A stretch of DNA of 64,000 nucleotides from Mycolicibacterium moriokaense (GCF_003201655.1 NZ_QJJU01000001.1:372001-436000), one strand, 5' to 3'. Shown: positions 39,899 to 48,671, numbered from the stretch's first letter. A program made the numbers and translations. Notes: generated by a model not told the origin, from the letters alone.

Positions 39899-40510
39899 TT
39901 GTTCGAGGGCCCGGTCCAGGATCTGATCGACGAACTCGGCAAGCTGCCCGGTATCGGTCCGAAGAGCGCGCAGCGCATCGCGTTTCATCTGCTCTCAGTG
40001 GAGCCGCCGGATATCGATCGACTGACCGCGGTGTTAGGCAAGGTGCGCGACGGCGTGAAGTTTTGCGACGTGTGCGGGAATGTGTCAGACGAGGACCGCT
40101 GCCGAATTTGCTCGGACCCGCGGCGCGACGCGTCGCTGGTCTGTGTTGTCGAGGAACCGAAGGACGTGCAGGCCGTCGAACGCACGCGTGAGTTCCGTGG
40201 CCGCTACCACGTGCTGGGTGGTGCGCTCGATCCGCTATCCGGTGTCGGGCCTGAGCAGTTGCGAATCCGCGAGCTGCTCAACAGAATTGGCGAACGTGTC
40301 GACGGCGTGGATGTCGCGGAGGTGATCATCGCGACAGATCCGAACACCGAAGGTGAGGCGACCGCGACGTATTTGGTGCGGATGCTGCGTGATATTCCTG
40401 GCCTCACCGTGACGCGTATCGCGTCCGGTCTACCGATGGGCGGCGACCTGGAGTTCGCCGACGAGCTCACGCTTGGCCGGGCGCTGGCCGGCCGCCGCGC
40501 GATGGTCTAG
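39899..40510 (+). CDS. recR: recombination mediator protein
   Basis: RecR acts with RecO to load RecA on gapped DNA. This 203-residue protein starts with TTG and is close to identical in style to M. tuberculosis RecR. It has a helix-hairpin-helix ([17 protein letters not shown]), a C4 zinc finger ([16 protein letters not shown]), and a Toprim domain ([30 protein letters not shown]). It completes the short ebfC-recR operon. A 23-bp inverted repeat lies shortly after its stop. Confidence 0.97.
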   Translation: MFEGPVQDLIDELGKLPGIGPKSAQRIAFHLLSVEPPDIDRLTAVLGKVRDGVKFCDVCGNVSDEDRCRICSDPRRDASLVCVVEEPKDVQAVERTREFRGRYHVLGGALDPLSGVGPEQLRIRELLNRIGERVDGVDVAEVIIATDPNTEGEATATYLVRMLRDIPGLTVTRIASGLPMGGDLEFADELTLGRALAGRRAMV

Positions 40511-40540
40511 TTCCCTTCGCCCAATTTCGGCGGCGAGTTT

Positions 40541-40603
40541 CCGCGAAACGTACGTTAGCGAGCTCTCTACTCGTACTTCTGCTCGCTAACGTACATTTCG
40601 CGG
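40541..40603. repeat. long inverted repeat between recR and the AbiEi-like gene
   Basis: Arms at 40541-40563 and 40581-40603 are 23 bases long and match at 22 positions; each contains the core GTACGTTAGCGAGC or its complement. The 17-base spacer is TCTCTACTCGTACTTCT. It can form a strong hairpin on both strands, 30 bases after recR and 32 before the next ATG. It may terminate recR, act as a regulatory site for the next gene, or be a copy of a dispersed mycobacterial intergenic repeat. Confidence 0.85.
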
Positions 40604-40634
40604 CGGTGTCGGTGGCCGATGGCAGGTTTTCGCC

Positions 40635-41483
40635 ATGGAGAACGTGTTCATCGGCAGCGAGGCGGTCGCCCGAGGCGAGCTGACCGAGTTCGAACTGCGG
40701 CGCTGGCACCGGCCGATCTTCCGCGATGTGTACTCGCCAAGGAATCACGTCCCCTCGCTGCGTGACCGGACGACAGCCGCGTGGTTGAGGTCCCATCGGC
40801 GGGGAGTCGTCGCAGGCGTCGCCGCATCGGCTCTGCACGGCGCCTCGTGGGTGGACTCAGACGTTCCGATAGAGCTGATTTCACCACGTATCCGCCGGCA
40901 GGACGGTCTCATCGTGCGTGAGGAAGCCCTAGCCGATGACGAGATCACCAGGGTCGCAGGCATTCCCGTGACTACGCGGGTGAGGACGGCGTTCGACCTC
41001 GGCAGGCTTCTGGAGCGCGGTGAAGCGGTAGCGCGTCTCGACGCACTGATGCGGTCACAGATCTTCTCCGTCGAAGACGTGATGCTGCTGGGCGAGCGGC
41101 ATCGCGGTGCGCGTGGTCTTAAGTCCCTCAAGAAGACGCTGCCCCTCGTCGACGGCGGTGCCGCGTCACCGAGGGAGACCTGGCTGCGGTTGTTGTATAT
41201 CGACGCGGGATTACCCAGGCCCACAACTCAAATCCCCATAGTCGAGGGGCGCGGACGACTTGTTCGGATGGCCGACATGGGGTGGGAGGAGTTCATGGTC
41301 GTGTCCGAGTACGACGGGGATCAACACCGCACCAACCGCAGGCAGTACACCAAGGACATCCGAAGCCTGCGCAGGGCCAGGGAGCTCGGGTGGATCGTCG
41401 ATCAAGTCATCAAAGAGGATCGGCCTGCAGCCATCGTCGAGCGTGCGCGGACGGCGCTCGTCACCCGCGGCTGGAAACCCTAG
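40635..41483 (+). CDS. AbiEi-antitoxin-like / DUF559 endonuclease-like protein
   Basis: This 282-residue protein combines an N-terminal region that resembles AbiEi-type antitoxins (FRDVYSPRNHVPSLRDRTTA, then a ALHGASW segment and VTTRVRTAFDLGRL) with a C-terminal half that looks like the DUF559/Vsr restriction-endonuclease fold (VSEYDGDQHRTNRRQYTKDI and RRARELGW). The catalytic-like residues D and E of that fold appear in VVSEYDGD. Many mycobacteria carry several copies, normally with no toxin partner. No toxin gene is adjacent here. It lies just after a long inverted repeat and converges on gatD with a CTAG stop overlap. The function is unknown. Confidence 0.7.
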   Translation: MENVFIGSEAVARGELTEFELRRWHRPIFRDVYSPRNHVPSLRDRTTAAWLRSHRRGVVAGVAASALHGASWVDSDVPIELISPRIRRQDGLIVREEALADDEITRVAGIPVTTRVRTAFDLGRLLERGEAVARLDALMRSQIFSVEDVMLLGERHRGARGLKSLKKTLPLVDGGAASPRETWLRLLYIDAGLPRPTTQIPIVEGRGRLVRMADMGWEEFMVVSEYDGDQHRTNRRQYTKDIRSLRRARELGWIVDQVIKEDRPAAIVERARTALVTRGWKP

Positions 41484-42196
41484 ACGCGGCGTGGGGCGGC
41501 CAGGCGTTCGCGGCGCAGCTGGGCCACCTCGTCGATCTCCAGCGGCACCAATTCGCCGACGACGCGACTCAAGAGGAGATCGGCCAGCTCCGGGTTGCGG
41601 GCTAGGCAGGGGCCATGCAGGTACGTTGCCACCACGCTGCCCTGCACAGCGCCGTCGATGCCGTCGCCCGCGCGGTTGCCTGCGCCGGAAATCACGCGTG
41701 CCAACGGCTCGGCCTCCGCACCCAGAACCGTTCCACCACGGTGATTTTCGAAGCCCGTAAGCCTCTCGTGCAACCCGGTCAGCAGAGGTTCGGACACCAC
41801 CTCGCCGATGGTGCGTTCGGGCTGCGGCGACGTGGTGACGTCCAGTAACCCGACCCCGTCGACACGTTCACCGGACGACGTCTCATACCAGTGCCCCAGC
41901 ACCTGGATCGCCGCACAGATCGCGAGCACGGGTGCCCCCCGCGCGGCGGCCTGCTGTAGCCCCGGATACCGGATGAGGTGCTTGGTCGCCAGGCGTTGCG
42001 CGTAATCCTCGGCTCCGCCCAACGTGTAGAGGTCGAGCTCCGACGGCACCGGGTCGGACAGCGTGATCTCGACGATCTCGGCGTCAAACCCCCTGCGTTG
42101 CAACCGCTGCCGCAGCACCACCGCGTTGCCGCCGTCGCCGTATGTGCCCATCACATCGGGCAGCACCAGCCCGATCCGCACCGTCGATTCACGCAC
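41480..42196 (-). CDS. gatD: lipid II isoglutaminyl synthase, glutaminase subunit
   Basis: GatD supplies ammonia from glutamine to MurT, which amidates D-Glu of lipid II to D-isoglutamine, needed for peptidoglycan cross-linking. This 238-residue protein is a class I amidotransferase of the CobB/CobQ type, with the nucleophile C94 in VLAICAAIQVLG and H194 in TYLHGP. It begins with GTG eight bases inside the 3' end of murT, so the two subunits are translationally coupled. It corresponds to M. tuberculosis Rv3713 (formerly CobQ2). Confidence 0.94.
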   Translation of the reverse strand: MRESTVRIGLVLPDVMGTYGDGGNAVVLRQRLQRRGFDAEIVEITLSDPVPSELDLYTLGGAEDYAQRLATKHLIRYPGLQQAAARGAPVLAICAAIQVLGHWYETSSGERVDGVGLLDVTTSPQPERTIGEVVSEPLLTGLHERLTGFENHRGGTVLGAEAEPLARVISGAGNRAGDGIDGAVQGSVVATYLHGPCLARNPELADLLLSRVVGELVPLEIDEVAQLRRERLAAPRRV

Positions 42197-43415
42197 GCGA
42201 CAACGCTCGATTCAGAGCTAGGAAGGCGGTGTAGTTGGCGACGACCTCGACGTGTCCCGGCGGGCACGACGTGATGGCTTCCACGGCGTTGTGGACCAAC
42301 GTGTGTTCAACGCCCGCATAGCCAAGCCGCACAGCGAGATCCGTCCCTCGCTCCCCGGCGGCCACCACGGGATGGTCGACGAAATGCTCGAAATTGACAT
42401 CCCACAGCCAGGACAGGTCCTCGCCGTCCGGCACCTGACCGTTGACCGAGATCACCACCGAGCCCGCGTCGGTGTCCACCATCGACAGGGCCTCCTGCCA
42501 GCCCGCGGGGTTCTTGGCGAGCAGCATCCGAACTGAATGCGCGCCGATCTGGACCGTGCTGTACCGGCCCGCGACCTCGTCGACCCCCGATACCGCTGCG
42601 ACCGCAGCCGCCGGATCCGCGCCCAAAGTGACGGCCGCCGCCACCGCCTGCGTGGCGTTGCCACGGTTCACCGTCCCCGGCAGCGCCAGCGTCATCGGTA
42701 ACGAAAGCCCGTCCGGGCCATAGATATTCGCATCGTCGAACCACCACTGCGGGCTGGGCCGTTTGAAATCGGTTCCAGTCGAATACCAGTGGCTTCCTTT
42801 GCGGACGATGATCTCGCCTGACCGTGGACAGCTCACCGAGTCGTTCGCCCACCCGCCGCCCGCGGCCACCCACACCACATGCGGGCTGTCGTATGCCGCC
42901 GAAGTCATCAGCACGTCATCGCAATTCGCGACCACCACGGTCGACGGATGACGGGCCAACCCGCCGCGCAAAGTCCGCTCGATGTGGTTGATCTCCCCGA
43001 CGCGGTCAAGCTGATCGCGCGACAGGTTCAGCAAGGTGACGACGGCGGCTTCCACCGCATCCAAGACGTGCGGCACGTGCATCTCGTCGACCTCCAGCGC
43101 GGCCAACGAAGCACCGCGAGCCCCGGCCAGCGCCGCAACCAGCCCGGCGTCCATATTGGCGCCCTCGGCGTTTGTGGCGACCTCTCCAACCGTGCCCAGC
43201 GCGGCGGCGGTCATCCGGGTGGTGGTGGACTTGCCGTTCGTGCCGGTGACGACGACGGTGCGTCGGCCCGCGCCGAGCTGACGAAGTACCGACTTGTCGA
43301 GTGCCAGAGCGACCAGGCCACCGATCATTGCGCCTGCACCGCGTCCGGTGACCCGCGACGCCCAGCGCGCGCCTGCCCCGGCCGCCAGCGCGACACGTCC
43401 ACGAGTGGTGACCAT
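42189..43415 (-). CDS. murT: lipid II isoglutaminyl synthase, Mur ligase subunit
   Basis: MurT is the ATP-using partner of GatD. This 408-residue protein starts with ATG at 43415. The P-loop is VVVTGTNGKSTTT (residues 54-66) and the C-terminal MurT domain has the stretch LAKNPAGWQEAL. In firmicute MurT a four-cysteine zinc ribbon is inserted; the matching region here (residues about 190-225) holds only C196 (SCPRSG), so the ribbon is degenerate. It is divergent from the DEDDh exonuclease with 85 bases between starts. Confidence 0.94.
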   Translation of the reverse strand: MVTTRGRVALAAGAGARWASRVTGRGAGAMIGGLVALALDKSVLRQLGAGRRTVVVTGTNGKSTTTRMTAAALGTVGEVATNAEGANMDAGLVAALAGARGASLAALEVDEMHVPHVLDAVEAAVVTLLNLSRDQLDRVGEINHIERTLRGGLARHPSTVVVANCDDVLMTSAAYDSPHVVWVAAGGGWANDSVSCPRSGEIIVRKGSHWYSTGTDFKRPSPQWWFDDANIYGPDGLSLPMTLALPGTVNRGNATQAVAAAVTLGADPAAAVAAVSGVDEVAGRYSTVQIGAHSVRMLLAKNPAGWQEALSMVDTDAGSVVISVNGQVPDGEDLSWLWDVNFEHFVDHPVVAAGERGTDLAVRLGYAGVEHTLVHNAVEAITSCPPGHVEVVANYTAFLALNRALSRA

Positions 43416-43500
43416 CCTGGGCAGTTTAGGTAGCCGACACGCAGGCCTGCGATCCGGCGGGATGACAGGGTTTGTCGGGGCTGCGTGCCATCCTCGAAAC

Positions 43501-44490
43501 GTGAGCCAAAACTGGGGCCGGCCGGCAGCCGAACCCGGCGCGGGCTGGGCCGTAGTCGACGTCGAGACCTCGGGCTTCCGCCCCGGGCAGGCCCGCGTCG
43601 TGAGCGTCGCCGCCCTGGCCCTCGGCGATGACGGCAACGTCGAGCACAGCCTCTACTCGCTGCTCAACCCGGGCGTCGACCCTGGTCCAACCCATGTGCA
43701 CGGCCTGACCACCGAGATGCTGCAAGGCCAGCCCACCTTCGGCGACGTCGTCGGCGATCTGGTCCAGCTGTTGAAGGGCCGCACGCTCGTCGCCCACAAC
43801 GTCGGGTTCGACTATTCGTTCCTGGCCGCCGAGGCTGAACTGGTCGGGGCCGAGCTGCCCGTCGACACGGTGATGTGCACGGTCGAGCTGACCCGCAGGC
43901 TCGAGCTGGAGACCGAGAATCTGCGACTGGAGACGCTGGCGAGGCATTGGGGCATCACCCAGATGAAGCCGCACGACGCACTCGACGACGCGCTGGTGCT
44001 CGCCCAGATCCTCAAGCCGGTGCTGGTCCGCGCCCGTGAGCGGAAGGTGTGGCTGCCGGTGCGCTCGGTGAGGCGCAGGCAATGGCCCAACGGCGAGATC
44101 ACCCACGAGGAGCTGCGCCCGCTGAAGATGTTGGCCTCACGCCTGCCATGCCCATATCTGAACCCGGGACGGTTTGTCCCTGGTCGGCCGCTGGTGCAGG
44201 GCATGCGGGTGGCGTTGTCGGCCGAAGTCGTCCGCACCCACGAGGAGCTCATCGAGCGGATCGTGCACGCCGGGCTGGCCTACACGGACGCCGTCGACCC
44301 CGAGACCTCGATGGTGATCTGCAACGAGGCCGCACCCGAGCACGGCAAGGGCTATCAGGCCCACGAGCTCGGCGTTCCGCTGGTCACCGACGCCGACTTC
44401 ATGCGATTCCTCGACAGCGTGGTCGGCGGCACCGACATCGAGGAGTTCACCGACACCACGCTCGCAGGCGGCCAGTTCGCGCTGTTCTAA
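43501..44490 (+). CDS. DEDDh family exonuclease with C-terminal BRCT domain
   Basis: This 329-residue protein has a DnaQ-type 3'-5' exonuclease domain. The acidic residues are D20 and E22 (VVDVETSG), D in HNVGFDYSFL, and H and D in PHDALDDALV. A C-terminal region (residues about 240-329, PLVQGMRVALSAEV to the end) matches the BRCT domain found in the actinobacterial group. It corresponds to M. tuberculosis Rv3711c. Mycobacterial proofreading uses the PHP domain of DnaE1, so this enzyme is more likely in repair. It starts with GTG at 43501. Confidence 0.9.
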   Translation: MSQNWGRPAAEPGAGWAVVDVETSGFRPGQARVVSVAALALGDDGNVEHSLYSLLNPGVDPGPTHVHGLTTEMLQGQPTFGDVVGDLVQLLKGRTLVAHNVGFDYSFLAAEAELVGAELPVDTVMCTVELTRRLELETENLRLETLARHWGITQMKPHDALDDALVLAQILKPVLVRARERKVWLPVRSVRRRQWPNGEITHEELRPLKMLASRLPCPYLNPGRFVPGRPLVQGMRVALSAEVVRTHEELIERIVHAGLAYTDAVDPETSMVICNEAAPEHGKGYQAHELGVPLVTDADFMRFLDSVVGGTDIEEFTDTTLAGGQFALF

Positions 44491-44495
44491 CCGGT

Positions 44496-45758
44496 CTAAG
44501 CCGGGCGCGACGTCCCGAGCGAACTACCGGGCGTGAACGTCACCGGCAGCTTGCCCAATCCCGTCATGCTCGGGTTGCCGGAGTAGTGCTGCACACCGTC
44601 CACGTCAACCACGTAGTCCGGAATGCGCTCCAGAACCGCCTTCACCATCACCTCGAACATGACCCGTGCCAGTGGGGCGCCGATGCAGCGGTGTGGCCCG
44701 AGCCCGAATGCGACGTGGCGATTGGGGGCCCGGTCCAGAACCACGTCGTCGGCCCGGTCGAACTCCCGCGCGTCGTGGTTGGCCGCGAACCAGCTGATGA
44801 GCACCTGGTCGTTGCGCCGGAGCCGTTGGCCGCCGAGCTCAGTGTCGCGACTCACCGTGCGGCTCAGCGTCTTGTTGACCGAGCAGTACCGCAGAAACTC
44901 ATCTGCCGCGGTGCGGTAGAGCTCAGGGCGCTCGATGAGTTGTTGTCGGAGATCCGGGTGGGTGCCGAGGTGAAGGAGGCTCAGCGCGGTCAATGACGTG
45001 GTGGTGTCGACGCCCCCGCCAATCAGGTTCCACAGAATGTCGATCAGCTGGTTGTCGTCCAGACCCTTGCCGTCGAAGTCGTACTGAACCAGGAAGCTCG
45101 TGAGGTCGTCCCCGGGATCGGCGCGCCGCGCCGCCGCGAATTTCAGCAGGCCGTCGATCATCGCGGGGACTTCGGCGATCGCCTTGTTGTATGCGTCGGC
45201 GTCGGGAGCGTCCATGACTGAATGGAAGAGGTTGGCGTAGAGCTGCCAATTGTCGTACGGCAGACCCATCAACCTCATGGTCAGGATGGCAGGGACGGGG
45301 CTCGCGTAGTCGAGCACGAGGTCCATCGCGCCGTCGGCGATCCGCTGGTCGAGAAACCAGTGCACTGACTGCTCCATGAACGGCCGCATCTTCTCGACGG
45401 CTCCCGATGAGAAGAACGGGGTCAGTGCCCGCCGCAAGGCCAGGTGGTAGGGACCATCGACTTCGCCGATGCCAAGCGGTGGTTGGCCTTCGGGCCGCGG
45501 AATACCCATCTCGCCTTGGTAATTCACGCCGTCGGCCGCGTTCGGCTCGTACTTGTGCGCGAAGGCCTCCCCGTCGCGGGCGATCGCAGCGACTGCATCG
45601 AAACCGGTGACGTACCAGAATCCGCCGTACTTCTCGTTCCATGCGACCGGACACCGGAGGCGAAGGTCGGCGTTCACCGCTTGCTCGTTGCGACTGAACT
45701 CGTCGGAATGGTGATCGAATTCGGCGATCGCATCGGCGCTGACGTCCGCTCGGCCCAT
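44496..45758 (-). CDS. cytochrome P450
   Basis: This 420-residue P450 has the haem-binding AFGLGPHRCIGAPLAR (Cys358), the I-helix IGGGVDTTTS, where the usual acid-alcohol pair is D-T, and the K-helix EFLR. It resembles mycobacterial and Rhodococcus P450s that act on terpenoid or steroid-like substrates, but no precise substrate follows. It is convergent with the exonuclease gene (five bases between stops) and divergent from the M24 pair, which it may accompany functionally. No redox partner is adjacent. Confidence 0.92.
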   Translation of the reverse strand: MGRADVSADAIAEFDHHSDEFSRNEQAVNADLRLRCPVAWNEKYGGFWYVTGFDAVAAIARDGEAFAHKYEPNAADGVNYQGEMGIPRPEGQPPLGIGEVDGPYHLALRRALTPFFSSGAVEKMRPFMEQSVHWFLDQRIADGAMDLVLDYASPVPAILTMRLMGLPYDNWQLYANLFHSVMDAPDADAYNKAIAEVPAMIDGLLKFAAARRADPGDDLTSFLVQYDFDGKGLDDNQLIDILWNLIGGGVDTTTSLTALSLLHLGTHPDLRQQLIERPELYRTAADEFLRYCSVNKTLSRTVSRDTELGGQRLRRNDQVLISWFAANHDAREFDRADDVVLDRAPNRHVAFGLGPHRCIGAPLARVMFEVMVKAVLERIPDYVVDVDGVQHYSGNPSMTGLGKLPVTFTPGSSLGTSRPA

Positions 45759-45792
45759 TACGCTATCTTTGCATCTTTAGGGAGGCTGAGCC

Positions 45793-47016
45793 ATCGACAA
45801 CCGAGCAGCAGCGACCATCGGCGGACGGGCGATCCCAGAGATGCCCGATCTTCCGCGAATGCGCGCAGAACGTTTCGAGCGGTTACAGCTCCAACTCGAT
45901 GCGCAGGGTGTCGACGGCCTTGTTCTGCTCGGGTCCAGTTCTGTCGCGTATGCGACGGGCGCGGCAGCACCTGCCCAGGATGGTGATCGCGCCGCCCTGT
46001 TTCGGTCCGTGGCGGTTGTGGTGAACGGCGAGTTCGCACCGCACCTGTACACCCTCTACGTCGACGGCGCGCCTTCGGACCTTCCCGAGGATCACCTGCA
46101 CGGGCCGCTGTTCCCCGATCTCGACGACGGCATCGAGACGTTCGCGAAGGCGCTCGCCGACCATTTCCCCTCCGGTGCCCGTGTCGGCGTCGACGACCAG
46201 ACCCATCCGATGTTGCGCGGCCTGCCCTCCTTCGACTGGGTCGACGCATCCGATGTGGTCGGCGCCGCGAAGCTGACGAAGACGCCGGACGAAATCGCCT
46301 GTATCCGCAACGCGCAGCGGCTCAACGAGTTGGCTATGACCGACGCGCTGGCGATTCTGCGTCCAGGAGTCCGCCAAATAGACCTGAGCGCTGCATTCCT
46401 CCGTCGAGTCTTCGAGCTCGGGGCTTCCGCGAACGGGATCGACCCGATCTGGCAGGTGATGGCGCCGACCCGCGAGCACGGACCCTGGACCCTGCACGGC
46501 GACCTTGCCTACCCGACCGTCACCACCGACAGGTTCCTCCGGCAAGGCGACGTCATCTGGGTCGACGCGGGCATCACCTGGGAGGGCTACGCGTCTGACT
46601 ACGGCAGGACCTGGATTACCGGCGCGGCCCCGGATGCCAAGCAGGAGAGCCATTTTCGCCGATGGCGAGCGGTGGTCGATGCCGGGCTCGATGCGCTCAA
46701 GCCCGGAGTGTCCGCGCTCGAACTCGGCAAGGCCGCCATCGATGCCAATGACGGAGTCCGCCCCTGGATCGACCACTTCTACCTGGCGCACGGTGTGGGC
46801 ACCGAGAGCGCCGAAATGCCGCTCATCGGAACGGACCTGGGAGAGGCGTTCGACGAGCGGCTCATCATGCAGCCGGGGATGGTGCTTGTCTTCGAGCCGG
46901 TCATCTGGGAGGACGGTTTCGCTGGCTATCGATCGGAAGACATTGTGGCCGTGACTGATACGGGTTGGGTCAAGCTCAGCGGCTCAACGTACGAACCGTA
47001 CGGGCTTAACGCATGA
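45793..47016 (+). CDS. M24 (aminopeptidase P/creatinase-fold) metallopeptidase
   Basis: This M24 family enzyme of 391 residues (from ATG 45841) or 407 (from 45793) has a complete dinuclear metal site: D242, D253, H317, E352 and E366 counted from ATG 45841, in WVDAG, SDYGRT, LAHGVG, FEPV and YRSED. The best ribosome site, GGAGG at 45781, lies seven bases before an in-frame ATC at 45793 and 55 before the ATG, so a non-standard ATC start is possible. Family members hydrolyse Xaa-Pro bonds or related amides. The stop overlaps a second, degenerate M24 gene by ATGA. It is divergent from the P450. Confidence 0.85.
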   Translation: MDNRAAATIGGRAIPEMPDLPRMRAERFERLQLQLDAQGVDGLVLLGSSSVAYATGAAAPAQDGDRAALFRSVAVVVNGEFAPHLYTLYVDGAPSDLPEDHLHGPLFPDLDDGIETFAKALADHFPSGARVGVDDQTHPMLRGLPSFDWVDASDVVGAAKLTKTPDEIACIRNAQRLNELAMTDALAILRPGVRQIDLSAAFLRRVFELGASANGIDPIWQVMAPTREHGPWTLHGDLAYPTVTTDRFLRQGDVIWVDAGITWEGYASDYGRTWITGAAPDAKQESHFRRWRAVVDAGLDALKPGVSALELGKAAIDANDGVRPWIDHFYLAHGVGTESAEMPLIGTDLGEAFDERLIMQPGMVLVFEPVIWEDGFAGYRSEDIVAVTDTGWVKLSGSTYEPYGLNA

Positions 47017-48176
47017 GCCCCGTCGCCCGTGACCGCGGTCTGTTCGTCGGCATGATGGGCCTAGAGGACGACGCCCGTATCGACTTCGCCCGCCTGCGTG
47101 CCGAACGACGCGCAAAGGTCTTCTCCGGCATGGAAAGCCATGATCTCGACGCTCTGATGCTCGGTGGTGTCGGCGACGTCCGGTACGTGTCGGGTGCGCG
47201 TCAGCTCGGGCGATCGGGTGTGCTTCCCTTCGCGCCTGTCGCGGTGGCGGTGAGGGAAACCGGCCGCGTACATCTGCTCTCGACTTGGGACGAAGGCGTG
47301 CCTCCGGAGATCGGCCGCGACGATCTGTATCGCCTGAGTTGGAATCCTGCCAACCTCGCGGCCGACCTGGCCAAGATCCCCGGCTTGCGCGGGGCGCGGC
47401 GGGTGGGCACCGACGGCTTGAGTCCGCTGTTCGCCGGGTTGATTCCGCAACTGGTCACACCGGCTGACCTCGTTGACGCCGCGCCGGTGATGACAGCCGC
47501 CCGACGGACCAAGACGCCCGACGAGATCACCTGCCTGGAGGTGGCGTCGGCGATCGCCGAGGCGGCGCTAAGTGCCATGGAAGGGGCATTGGCGCCGGGC
47601 ATTACCGAGCGTGAACTGCTCGGCATCTACGACGAGCGAATAGCGAGCCTCGGAGCGCCGATGCCGCCATCGGAAAGCGTCTGCTTCGCGACACCCTTGC
47701 ACGGCCCCGTCAGGTTCCGGCACCTGGCATCCGACCGGCCAATCGGAGAAGGCGAACTGGTGGTGCTCGCGCCTGGCGCGCTGTATGCCGGATACGAGGC
47801 AGGCCTGGCCCGCACCCGGGTAGCGGGCAACACGGGTCCGGCGGGGACGGCCGATCTGGCGGCGAGGTGCGCGCGCGGCATGGACGCACTGATCGGCGCC
47901 TGCCGCCCTGGCAATACCGGCGCCGACCTGTACCGGGTGTGGGAGAACGCAGGCAATCCGGATCCGGGGCTTCCGTTGGCTCATGGTCTGGGATTGGGCG
48001 CCGAGCCGCCGCTGATCGGCCTTGGCCGCGGACGCGACGCCACCATCGACGAGGGAATGGTGTTGAGCGTGCAGTCCTGGGTCGCTGACGAAGGCATCGG
48101 AGGTTGCCTGGAGCGCGGTACGGTGCTCGTCGAGAGTGGTGGGCCGACTGTACTCACCCGCTACGGAAGGTTGTAA
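47013..48176 (+). CDS. M24-fold protein with degenerate metal site
   Basis: This 387-residue protein is clearly homologous to its upstream neighbour but has lost most metal ligands: the first aspartate is A253 (in LAPGALYAG), the second is G264, and the fourth ligand is Q354; only H324 and E367 remain. It can therefore not bind metals as a normal aminopeptidase P. It could be a metal-free hydrolase like creatinase, or a non-catalytic partner of the upstream enzyme. The ATGA overlap with the upstream gene and TAATG overlap with the VOC gene indicate an operon with coupled translation. Confidence 0.82.
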   Translation: MSPVARDRGLFVGMMGLEDDARIDFARLRAERRAKVFSGMESHDLDALMLGGVGDVRYVSGARQLGRSGVLPFAPVAVAVRETGRVHLLSTWDEGVPPEIGRDDLYRLSWNPANLAADLAKIPGLRGARRVGTDGLSPLFAGLIPQLVTPADLVDAAPVMTAARRTKTPDEITCLEVASAIAEAALSAMEGALAPGITERELLGIYDERIASLGAPMPPSESVCFATPLHGPVRFRHLASDRPIGEGELVVLAPGALYAGYEAGLARTRVAGNTGPAGTADLAARCARGMDALIGACRPGNTGADLYRVWENAGNPDPGLPLAHGLGLGAEPPLIGLGRGRDATIDEGMVLSVQSWVADEGIGGCLERGTVLVESGGPTVLTRYGRL

Positions 48177-48628
48177 TGGCAAGCCACCGAACAGTTTTCA
48201 ACCACGTTGGATTGTGCGTTGCCGATCGCGATCGATCGCGTCGGTTCTACGAGGGCCTGCTCGGGTTTCAGTTCTGGTGGGAGCTCGAACTGCCGGACGC
48301 GGGTACCGCTCAGCTGCTGCAACTGGAGGGGCCGATCGGAGTGCATGCGACCTATCTGGTACGCGACGGCTTCGTGCTGGAACTCATCGACTACTCGAAG
48401 CGCGACGTTCATGCCGGCTCCCAGCGGGTCATGGACCAAGCGGGGCTGACCCATATGTCGCTGTCGGTGTCCGATCTGACCGTAGTGTTGGCGATGGTTG
48501 AAGAGTTCGGCGGGTCGGTGATCAAGGAAACCGTCACCGAGCAGTTCGCGATGATCCGTGATCCCGACGGGCAGCTGATCGAGCTGCTCCCAGACTCGTG
48601 GCTCGCGAATCTGCCGCCGCGGCCGTAA
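48176..48628 (+). CDS. VOC family (glyoxalase-like) protein
   Basis: This 150-residue protein has two beta-alpha-beta-beta-beta modules of the vicinal-oxygen-chelate fold, with the metal residues H10 in FNHVGLCVAD and E in LELIDYSK, and LTHMSLSV and DPDGQLIELL in the second module. Such proteins include methylmalonyl-CoA epimerases, dioxygenases and isomerases. It begins at ATG 48176 overlapping the stop of the degenerate M24 gene. It is probably the third step of a small catabolic operon with the M24 pair; the pathway is unknown. Confidence 0.82.
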   Translation: MASHRTVFNHVGLCVADRDRSRRFYEGLLGFQFWWELELPDAGTAQLLQLEGPIGVHATYLVRDGFVLELIDYSKRDVHAGSQRVMDQAGLTHMSLSVSDLTVVLAMVEEFGGSVIKETVTEQFAMIRDPDGQLIELLPDSWLANLPPRP

Positions 48629-48642
48629 TCGGCTATTGCTAT

Positions 48643-48658
48643 CACTACATTCGTAGTG
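48643..48658. promoter_or_regulatory. palindrome upstream of membrane protein/TetR operon, copy 1
   Basis: CACTACATTCGTAGTG has perfect six-base arms around ATTC. It lies 14 bases before the ATG at 48672. Together with a second copy of the CACTAC...GTAGT pattern at 48680-48695 it is a likely binding site for the TetR protein encoded at 49124. Confidence 0.7.
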
Positions 48659-48671
48659 GTACCGTCAACAC

